Part shown: positions 1-8,600 of the stretch, piece after piece
How the letters are laid out: each line of letters begins with the position of its first letter
How positions within the stretch are numbered: position 1 is the first letter of the stretch
IMG/VR virus record: IMGVR_UViG_3300050138_000383
Location: 1 to 51,915 of that record
Length of the DNA: 51,915 bases
Direction: 5' to 3' (one strand)
Origin: a virus
The notes under the pieces: generated by a model
Database searches by the model: none
Told to the model about the DNA's origin: nothing
The model's input: the letters and a program-made list of their open reading frames with translations, nothing else
Translations under genes and position numbers: made by a program

Positions 1-649
1 CTGGGAATGTGATAACGCGATTTGCCGTTTGAGAAAAGAAAAGCGTTGTGCTGGTAGCAGTAGTAGATCCAGATGCCTGGAAAACAATCTTTTTGGTCGT
101 ATCCGTAGCGTCAACGATAGAAAATTCGCTTGCGTATACTGTTCCAACTCCGCCAAGACGCGAAGACTGACCAGCAGATAAAGCTTGACCATTGCGGAAA
201 TAAATCCGTTTAGTGCCGTCCGTAGAATCTACCCGTTTTGCGATTAGAACCACTTCTTGATTTGCATTATTTACGACTGGAAGCGCAGCAGCGTCAGCGG
301 TTACAACGGCAGTTCCAAGAGTGCGATTAATTACCGCATAAAGCATGTTCAAATTTGCAGTAAAGGCGGCTGTGGACGAGCCAAGACTAATTAAGGTAGG
401 TGCTCCGCCAGCAATTTGCGAGTTAACCTGTAAAGTTAACGCAGATGTGAATGTTACACTGTTTCCAGCAGCGGATAAAGCAATGATGCCGCCGTTGTCG
501 AGCGTAAGATTTCTGTCTTCAAATAATTTACCGATCAAAGGATCTGTAGCGATCAGGATAGAATCAACCTGAGCATTAACGGCAGTTCCTGCCATATTTA
601 ATGCTGAGCGTAATACTGATTGCCTGATGTCGAATTCTGTTGGTCCCAT
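1..649 (-). CDS. Tail-associated structural protein, 3' end outside window (partial)
   Basis: An open frame runs from an ATG at 649 to the window edge without a stop, giving at least 216 residues. A good ribosome binding site (AGAGGAA, about 6 nt before the ATG) supports the start. The product begins MGPTEFDIRQSV and is rich in Ala, Thr, Val and Gly, with short alternating segments that suggest beta structure. No catalytic motif or membrane segment is visible. It lies 32 bp downstream of the large fibre gene on the same strand, so it is probably co-transcribed with the tail fibre genes and may be a fibre, fibre tip or attachment protein. I do not recognise the family. The structural role is inferred from position and composition only. 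Confidence 0.7.
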   Translation of the reverse strand, partial: MGPTEFDIRQSVLRSALNMAGTAVNAQVDSILIATDPLIGKLFEDRNLTLDNGGIIALSAAGNSVTFTSALTLQVNSQIAGGAPTLISLGSSTAAFTANLNMLYAVINRTLGTAVVTADAAALPVVNNANQEVVLIAKRVDSTDGTKRIYFRNGQALSAGQSSRLGGVGTVYASEFSIVDATDTTKKIVFQASGSTTATSTTLFFSQTANRVITFP

Positions 650-681
650 TTTTATTCCTCTAAGTCTTTATATCATGATCG

Positions 682-3600
682 TTACGGGATAATCTCAACA
701 ATAATCCAAGCCACTGTGCTGGTATCTGTACCGCTAGAGCTTGTGATCACAAAACTGGTTCCAGCAGTTTTAGCGCCAATCCTTAAAAATCCAGGAGTGC
801 CGCCGTTTACTTGAGAAGTCAGGAAAATTTGGCTGTTAGCTGTTACGGAAGTATTTGCTACAGTTACAGTTCCAGCAGCCAAAACAGCCGTTCCGAGTTT
901 AGAATTGGTTCCAGTCTTAATTTGAAGACCTTTACCAAGTGTGCTGATAAGTAAATTACCAGTCGATACGTTTACGTCTCCGGTAAAAGTTGGAGTTGAT
1001 AAAGCTGGGTCAGTTGCCCAATATCCAGTTCCATCCGTTGCCGAGGCAACCCAAACTTGTCCGACAACTGCCGCTATTCCACTCTTAAGGAATTTGAAAA
1101 CGCCATGTGTTCCACCAGTACTAGTACCAGTAGTTAAGACGATGTCTCCAGAGTTGCCTGCGCCAGTACTGCCCGTATTACCAGTCGTTAAATTGATAGA
1201 GCCTGTATTGCCTACATTTGTGGTAGTAAGAGCAGCAGTAGAAATATTGATTGCGCCGCCAGATCCCGTTGTAGAACCGCCCGCAACACCGCCGCCACTG
1301 ATATTTACAGCGCCGCCGCCGCCAGTACTAGAGGCACTGGTTTGCCAACCACCCAATATGTTGACTGTTCCGGCATTACCAAGAGCGCCAGTCATGTTAC
1401 CTACGTAACCACCAGCGATATAAACGTTTCCGCCGTTACTTCCAGCTACCGTACTTCCTGTCCAACCACCCTGTACAACTATGTTTCCGCCAGGACCGTT
1501 CGCGGTAGAATTATTTTGTTCACCGGCCTGAATTAGAACTGATGCTGGATGTGTAGTATTACCATCAACGACAATACCAGGCCAAGCGCCAGGAGTAGAA
1601 CTATTATTGCCTCTACCTTGAAGCGTGAGCACTCCAGATCTGCCGCTGCCACTTGAAGCGTTGACAGCACCGGACTGAATATTGGTAGATCCACCATTTG
1701 TGCCACTCGCGCCCAATAAAGCTTGGCCTGCATAAATAGATATGTTTCCGCCGTCACTGCCAGAGAAACTTTGACCGCCGCAAACCAGACTAATATCTCC
1801 ACCATGTGTGGCAGAGTTACCATTATTTGTAGTGATGCTGATAGAACCAGCTATATTTCCTTGAGTAAATAGGTTGATTGCACCACCAGCCACTGTGGTA
1901 CTACTGCCACCACCACTGGTAATATTGATAGCACCATTTGCACCAGATCCGGTGTTAGTGCCTGAATTTATATTGATTGTACCGGCAGTGCCTGATCCAC
2001 CAGTATTTCCAGCCGTAAGACCGATATTGCCAGTGTTTCCGCCAGCAGACGAACCAGTAGAAATTGCGACCTGTCCAGAGTTACCTGTTCCAGCAGTTTT
2101 ATTTCCAGTAACGACCTGTATGTCAGCAGTAGCGATAGCATTTGCTGTAGCGTCGTTAGTTGTAACAAACCACAAAGGATCTTGCGCCAAAGCGAAGTTT
2201 GCGATACCGACCTGAGCGATACCCATACCTGTAACGCTAAGTCCGTTACCTGCGCTAGTCAACAGACCCATCAATAAAACGTCTGGACTAAAGAATGACC
2301 AATATCTCAAAGCAGAAGCTGCAAGGAATTGTATACTGCCTGCTGTACCCAGAGTAATAGCGTTGTTTGATGCAGGAACGATGTTGGCATTAACAGCGGT
2401 TGAAGCTAAGTTAGACAGAGCGGTATTTGCGCCGCTACCACCAGTTGCCCAATATCCAGTTCCATCAGTTGCGCTTGCTGTCCAGACTTGTCCGACAACT
2501 GAAGCGACTCCAGTTTTAAGGAATTTAAAAGTACCCTGTGTTCCACCAGAAGATGAACCAACGGTTAAACTTACGTTTCCAGAATTACCAGTACCACTAG
2601 TATTTCCAGAAGCAATTGTTACTGCGCCAGATGGACCATTTACCGAAGTTCCTGTTATGGCCTGAATAACACCTGAATTGGCGCTACCAGTACTGTTTCC
2701 GGTATTAATTACTACCGCACCAGAACCAATACTTGCTGCGGTTCCTGTGTTTATATTCAAGTCTTGACTAAATGTACCACTGTTCGCCGTTGATAATTGG
2801 CCAGCGACGGCGGCTCCAAAAACCAAACCAGTGTTTATAGCTACAGAAGCAAGATTTGATAATGCGGTGTTTGCGCCAGTAGTCGCGGTTGCCCACGCAG
2901 CGGTACCGCCAACAACTGTCAATACTTGACCAGTGGTTCCTATTGCTAAGTTAGCATATGTATTTGTACCAGATCCAACTATCAATCCACCAAGGGCGGT
3001 TGCTGGAGCCAATGCATTAAATGCGGCTGCTGCAGTCGTCTGACCCGTACCACCATGATTGATTGCTATAGTCGTAGCATTCCATGTTCCAGTGGTGATA
3101 GTTCCAACCGAAGCTAAGGACGATGCAGTCGTGAGTCCTGACAGTGTGGTCAGAGTAGAATTTGTAGTCGCGGACAAAACCGTGGCAGTCAATGACCCAG
3201 TGATATCACCAGTCAAAGTACCAACTAACGATAACGTTGGAGTCGTGGTAGGCGAAGTGACGGTACCAGTAAATCCACCGCCGTTTGTGAAAACAAAGTT
3301 TGTAACCGTGCCAGATCCAGAAAGCGTGGACCATGCAGGTAAACCGGCAACAACAGTCAGTACTTGACCAGTCGTTCCGATAGGTAGGCGAGAAGCAACG
3401 TTTGTGGCTGATTCATATTCCAAATCACCAGTCGTAGTCATAGGAGACAAAGCATTAAACGCAGCTGCTGCAGTTGTTTGTCCTGTTCCACCGTGAGCAA
3501 TTGCTATGGTCGTAGCATTCCATGTTCCAGCAGTGATGGTCCCAACGCTTGCTAAGGCTGATGCCGTAGTGAGCCCTGACAAAGTTGTCAGAGTAGCATT

Positions 3601-5643
3601 CGTGGTAGCAGACAAAACTGTCGCTGTTAGCGATCCAGTAATATCGCCAGTCAGGGTACCAACTAACGATAAAGTCGGAGTTGTCGTGGAAGTAGTAACT
3701 GTACCAGTAAATCCGCCACCATTAGTGAAAACGAAGTTTGTTACTGAACCACCAGAAGCAGGCGTTTGCCATGTTGGTACGCCACCAATTACAGTTAACA
3801 CCTGATTGGTAGAGCCGATAGTTAATTTGGATAAAGCAGTAGTCGAACTTGCATATAGCGTATCGCCTACAGCATACGTTGTCTGTCCAGTTCCACCATG
3901 TATTGCAGCAATCGCTGTTCCGGCCCATACGCCAGTTCCGATTGTTCCGACAGTTACTAGATTAGCTAAAGAAGTCAATGTCGTATTTGAAGTGGCTGAT
4001 AAAACTGTAGCAGTCAATGATCCGGTGATATCACCAGTCAAAGTACCAACCAATGACAGAGTTGGAGTCGTAGTGGGAGTTGTTACCGTGCCGGTAAAAC
4101 CACCACCATTAGTGAAAACAAAGTTGCTTACAGATCCAGAAGTAGGTGTGGCCCATGTTGGAACACCACCAGCGACAGTCAATACTTGACCAGTACTCCC
4201 AATCGTAAGTTTGGACAAAGCAGATGTCGAGCTTGCGAATAAAGTGTCGCCAACAGCGTATACGGTCTGTCCTGTACCGCCGTGATTTGCAGCAATCGCT
4301 GTTCCAGCCCATGTTCCGGTGCCGATTGTTCCAACAGTAGTTAAACTTGAAGTCACAACCGTGGCGTTTAAAGTTGTGCCGCTCAAAGTGCCAGCAGGAG
4401 CTATTACAGAAGCAGTAGTGACAGCGGTTACTAAACCTTTATTATTGAATGTAATTACGGGAATCGCAGTAGACGATCCAGTTGTAGCGCCCGTGGCAAC
4501 TGTGGCCAATGTAAACGCTACAGATCCAGGACCAGTCGCAGTTCCATCACCAGTCAATGCGGTGATTGCTGCAGGCGCTCCAGTGATCTGACCATATGGT
4601 AGACTCAAAGCAGACAGCGTAGTCAGCGTTGAATTCGTAATAGCCGAAAACACGGTCGCAGTCAATGGACCAGTTACGTCACCAGACAGAGTGCCAGTCA
4701 ATGATAAGGTCGGAGTAGTCGTAGGGCTTGTGACAATACCAGTAAAACCACCACCATTAGTGAAAACAAAATTAGATACAGTTCCAGCGCTAGATGTCAT
4801 CCAAGCCGGTAAACCACCGACAACTGTCAATATTTGACCAGTTGTTCCGATGGGTAATGCAGCAGAAACGCCAGGAGAAAGTTCGTATATCATATCTCCA
4901 GTGGTGGTCATAGGAGACAGAGCATTAAAAGCATCGGCTGCCGTGCCAGATATTCCAGTTCCACCGTTAGCAGTGGCAACGATTCCGCTCAAAGTTGCAG
5001 CAGATCCAGTAGTATTTTGGTTCAATACAGGAATATCAGCTGCGACGATTGCTCTAAATCCAGGAGCGCCCGAAGTGCCGTCTGGAGACGCAAAGAAAAC
5101 ATTTGGAGCTTGTGATATGAAACTGAAAGCCAAAGTTCCAGAAGACGTGATCGGTCCTCCAGTAACAGACATAAAAGGAGGTACGCTAGCATCTACGCTA
5201 GACACGGTTCCAACGGGTGCAGCCCAGCTTACGCCAAGCGCATTAGTCGAATCTGATGTGAGGACTTGGCCGTTTGTTCCGACTGGTACACGGGCATTAA
5301 GTGTCGAGAATCCCCATAGGTCGCCTTTTGTGCTTAAGGGTGACAGTGCGGCGATAGCGGCTGCCAGTGAACTAGCGCCAGTTCCACCATTTGCAGCTGA
5401 AAGAATACCAGAAGCATTGCTGAAGTTGGTAGTCATCTTCAAATTCAGTGAAGTTGAGATACCAGACAGTGCGCCTTTAACAGTTGCAGCAGCAGGAGTA
5501 AATCCAGAGTAAGTGTTACTATCACCAACAAGTGTCGATCCAGAAGCCGACGAAAGAAGGTTGCCGCCTGCGCCGCTTCCAGTTCCGCCAATGTTGATGT
5601 CTTTTACGAAAATTACGTCTGATATTGTTTTAATATTGCTCAT
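682..5643 (-). CDS. Very large repetitive tail fibre protein (1653 aa)
   Basis: The product is a long fibrous virion protein, probably trimeric, reaching out from the baseplate to the host surface. Roughly the first half contains repeated modules: four copies of NFVFTNGGGFTG, each followed by a segment with TLSLxGTLxGDxTG, alternating with four HGGTGQT modules that end in IG(T/S)TxQVLTVxxGxxxW. GGTGxT modules of this type are common in phage tail fibres. The middle (about 1000-1500) switches to short Gly/Asn/Thr/Ser repeats of the GNxGxIxIxSG type, which look like a beta-solenoid. The last ~100 residues (from about GDVNVSTGNLLIS to VAWIIVEIIP) resemble a terminal head domain seen in many phage fibres. 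There is no sign of a chaperone or enzymatic domain. The assignment as a fibre is strong; the receptor is unknown. Confidence 0.85.
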   Translation of the reverse strand: MSNIKTISDVIFVKDINIGGTGSGAGGNLLSSASGSTLVGDSNTYSGFTPAAATVKGALSGISTSLNLKMTTNFSNASGILSAANGGTGASSLAAAIAALSPLSTKGDLWGFSTLNARVPVGTNGQVLTSDSTNALGVSWAAPVGTVSSVDASVPPFMSVTGGPITSSGTLAFSFISQAPNVFFASPDGTSGAPGFRAIVAADIPVLNQNTTGSAATLSGIVATANGGTGISGTAADAFNALSPMTTTGDMIYELSPGVSAALPIGTTGQILTVVGGLPAWMTSSAGTVSNFVFTNGGGFTGIVTSPTTTPTLSLTGTLSGDVTGPLTATVFSAITNSTLTTLSALSLPYGQITGAPAAITALTGDGTATGPGSVAFTLATVATGATTGSSTAIPVITFNNKGLVTAVTTASVIAPAGTLSGTTLNATVVTSSLTTVGTIGTGTWAGTAIAANHGGTGQTVYAVGDTLFASSTSALSKLTIGSTGQVLTVAGGVPTWATPTSGSVSNFVFTNGGGFTGTVTTPTTTPTLSLVGTLTGDITGSLTATVLSATSNTTLTSLANLVTVGTIGTGVWAGTAIAAIHGGTGQTTYAVGDTLYASSTTALSKLTIGSTNQVLTVIGGVPTWQTPASGGSVTNFVFTNGGGFTGTVTTSTTTPTLSLVGTLTGDITGSLTATVLSATTNATLTTLSGLTTASALASVGTITAGTWNATTIAIAHGGTGQTTAAAAFNALSPMTTTGDLEYESATNVASRLPIGTTGQVLTVVAGLPAWSTLSGSGTVTNFVFTNGGGFTGTVTSPTTTPTLSLVGTLTGDITGSLTATVLSATTNSTLTTLSGLTTASSLASVGTITTGTWNATTIAINHGGTGQTTAAAAFNALAPATALGGLIVGSGTNTYANLAIGTTGQVLTVVGGTAAWATATTGANTALSNLASVAINTGLVFGAAVAGQLSTANSGTFSQDLNINTGTAASIGSGAVVINTGNSTGSANSGVIQAITGTSVNGPSGAVTIASGNTSGTGNSGNVSLTVGSSSGGTQGTFKFLKTGVASVVGQVWTASATDGTGYWATGGSGANTALSNLASTAVNANIVPASNNAITLGTAGSIQFLAASALRYWSFFSPDVLLMGLLTSAGNGLSVTGMGIAQVGIANFALAQDPLWFVTTNDATANAIATADIQVVTGNKTAGTGNSGQVAISTGSSAGGNTGNIGLTAGNTGGSGTAGTININSGTNTGSGANGAINITSGGGSSTTVAGGAINLFTQGNIAGSISITTNNGNSATHGGDISLVCGGQSFSGSDGGNISIYAGQALLGASGTNGGSTNIQSGAVNASSGSGRSGVLTLQGRGNNSSTPGAWPGIVVDGNTTHPASVLIQAGEQNNSTANGPGGNIVVQGGWTGSTVAGSNGGNVYIAGGYVGNMTGALGNAGTVNILGGWQTSASSTGGGGAVNISGGGVAGGSTTGSGGAINISTAALTTTNVGNTGSINLTTGNTGSTGAGNSGDIVLTTGTSTGGTHGVFKFLKSGIAAVVGQVWVASATDGTGYWATDPALSTPTFTGDVNVSTGNLLISTLGKGLQIKTGTNSKLGTAVLAAGTVTVANTSVTANSQIFLTSQVNGGTPGFLRIGAKTAGTSFVITSSSGTDTSTVAWIIVEIIP
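2880..4990 (-). repeat. Internal diverged repeat array within the tail fibre gene
   Basis: Related coding modules recur here. The NFVFTNGGGFTG coding segment appears near 3273, 3711, 4101 and 4752, with HGGTGQT coding segments between copies. Copies differ at many third positions and spacing is irregular (about 390-650 bp), so this is an old, diverging protein-repeat array and not a fresh tandem duplication. Such arrays allow fibre length change by recombination. Confidence 0.7.
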
Positions 5644-5652
5644 TTCAATTTC

Positions 5653-8600
5653 CTACAGCATTGACCAAGTGGTGCCGTCAGATACAAGCATGAAACTATC
5701 ATACTGAATGCTTGTGGTTTGAGAGCTAAGTCCGTTAATAGTATCTATACCTGCCGCTTGCATGGTCATAGCATTCGATGTAGCGTCTACTTTTGTGAAG
5801 TAGAATATCCGACCAGCCATAGAAGATGCCGATGGCAGAAGGAATTGTATTGCTCCGCTTGAACAGTCCGCCTTCAAAATACAGTCTCCGGTTAGAACGG
5901 TGTAATTTGAAATCTTCGTAGATATGGGTGCTGGTCCGCCTGGTCCTGCGCCCGATGGTCCTGCTGGTCCTGCTGGTCCTTCTGGTCCTGCTGCACCTGC
6001 GGCGGAACCGCCGCCTGAGTCAATGCGGAAAGTCAGTATATCGCCGACGACCAAGCTTCTATCGATTCGGATTTGATTCGAGAAAATATTGGGAGCGCCA
6101 ACTTCAGTCCAATCTCCGTTGGAGCCAGTCGTAATAATATCTAACTCAATAGCTGTAGTTGGATCTGATTGTGCAGACCAAACTGAACCCGTATAAGTGG
6201 CAATTGGATATTCACCAGTAAACGTGGTTTGAAGGCCAGAAGCAATTACTTGCTTATCGCCGCTATATACCAGAGGATTGTTAGAAGAATCTGTTTGGTG
6301 ATACAGGTTATCTGCGCCAAAGTTCTTGGACACTTGTCCAGTTAGATTTCCTGGAGAGGTTCCTGAAACCCTATAATTAGAACGAACATCCGAACCGCCT
6401 GGATTAGTCGAGCGTAATACAACCGCGTATTGATTTCCACTGGTTAACGTGTTCAGCCCAGAGAATGTCAAGGTAGTCAAAGCAGGATTCAACAATGTGA
6501 CCGGAAGGGTCGTAATGTTGATCGCAGCTGAAGACTCAATAAACGTCATAGTGGGAACGTTTGGAACCCCAGTATTGTCTGGAATTAGGAGATAAAGGTC
6601 TCCAACCAAATTTCCAGTGCCGCTAACAAAGGTCACCGATACTTGTGCTGAAGTGATCTTAGCCGTTTGTTGTGCAACGAACCAAGGACCTTCTATGATG
6701 CCGCTCGTATTGCTACCTAGAGTAATATTAGAAGCATTCGTTACAGCGGTGTGATTGATGAAATCAACAGGAGTAGTTCCAGAAGGTACAGAAATATTAG
6801 TTTCTTGAACAGTAATGCTTGCGCCGCCTGCTCCATCAGCAGTTTGGTAAGCGCCATTCGTCTCTAAAGAAAACCAATACGTTGTCCCGCCAGTGAGTGC
6901 AATTGGACTTGAAAATGGAAATAAGACAGTAGAGTTTGTGCCGAAAGTCAACGACGAGACCGCCTCATTAAGAGTTGAGGTCCCCAACACGCCGCCAGGT
7001 ATTCCTGCGGAATTGGATCTTACGGAAGCGGTAACTGTTCCAGTAGCCGTACCCGCAGAAGTTCTCGACATGATAAACTGAATGTCTGTTAAATTAACGT
7101 TTGATGCGGGGGTATATTTTATTGCCAATCCACCCTTACGAGCACCAGTTAAAGTGATCGCCAATGGATAAGATCCATCGGACATATGATACGACAACAT
7201 AGGAGCCGTAATGGGCGCGCTCGAAGTAGATAAATTCAGGTACTGTCCGTTAAGGAACAGCTCCAATGAACTCCTGCCCGTAATATATAGTTGAGCAGTT
7301 TCTGCTTCACGAGAATTCAGCGGCAGAGTAATATTTGTTCCAGGAGAGATTGGTCCAGTGATCTGATTAGAGTTGACTGGAACGCCAGCGATAACGTCCA
7401 AAGGTTCATCGTAATTGGGATTGTTGGCATTGGCCAGAATGAGAGCAAATTCTGCGTCCAGCAATTTGATAGCAAGAGTTAAATTATCGCCATTTTGAAT
7501 GATGGCGTTTCCGACTCCCGTTCCAAACTGAGTAGTGCTGATAGCAAACGGTGTGCCGACATTGAAATTAGAAGCAGCTGGGACTTCACCAGCAGAATTA
7601 TTGGTTACTGTTACGACGGCACCAGCTGCGCTAGCCGTAAAATCATTAAATAGCGTAGCGTTTAATGCGGAAGCAAGACTGGTCGCAGTTTGCGCTGCAG
7701 TTTGTCCTGTAGAAACTACCCATTGAATACCAGTTGCAGAGGCGTTAGGTGCTGGATCTACTCCAGTGCCATCTTTATTGACCCAAACATAATAGAATCT
7801 AGATGCACTAGACGAGTAAATTAGGAAATATTGATTTGAAGCAAGAGCGCTTGCGGCGGCGGCGGTAATGCTCGTTATTTGTGGAAGAGATCCGGTAATT
7901 AAAGCCGAAGTATAATCGGGCGTACTATCTGATTCTGAAGGCGAGCCAATGTATTGCAAGAGTTGTTTTGGAATTGCGCCATCAATTTGAAGGGATGAAC
8001 CATACTCAAGTTCCTGTCCAAGAAAATGAACATAAACAGTTGGAATCGGGCCACCGACGTCTTCTCGCGCAAAGAGCCAGAACGTATTTTGACCGACAGG
8101 AACATCGGCTCTAGAAGCAATATAGATGTCACGAGGACCGCTTGGACTTGCAACGGCGCTATAAGATCCAAGGGCATAAACACTAGGAACGCCAGCTGGA
8201 TTTTCCGAAGCTGGAACATAATTTCCGGTCAATGTGACTTGAGTGCCGGAATCAACGCTCTGAATTATAGCGTAATTGCTATCAGGATCTGCTGCTGCTC
8301 TGATGAAGTCACCAGCCAACAAGCTTCCGGTCCACGCGACCGCACCAACCGAAACGACGGTCGTCGTGTCTGGTATAGAATTGTACGTGTACAATAAATT
8401 TGGAGTGACCACAAGATCGCGGCCAAGAATAATGTATGCGACTTTATCATCAGCAAGTAAGATGTCGGCGGAAGTAGGATTAGCTGCAATCTCATACGAA
8501 AGCGCAGACCCAACTACTTTCAAATAAATAGGATCTGACCAATTGACTTGTCCCGCCGCCGTAACTTGAGCGGGATTGTAGAAAGAAATCGTTTCACCTA

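Noticed and set aside
941-1408. 155-codon plus-strand frame rich in Pro and Val
   Set aside because: It is antisense to Gly/Asn/Thr repeats of the fibre protein, whose reverse complement reads as Pro/Val. No gene-like features.
2880-4990. Possible CRISPR-like or tandem DNA repeat array
   Set aside because: Copies differ at many silent sites, spacing is irregular and hundreds of bases long, and the frame is kept throughout. This is a protein repeat.
4850-5512. 220-codon plus-strand open frame opposite the large fibre gene
   Set aside because: The fibre gene is repetitive and short of stop codons on both strands. The product is low-complexity Pro/Val/Ala with no ribosome binding site, and similar frames occur all along the array.
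5925-5995. Tandem GGTCCTGCT-like DNA repeat
   Set aside because: It is simply the coding sequence for the short collagen-like Gly-Pro repeats of the fibre protein.
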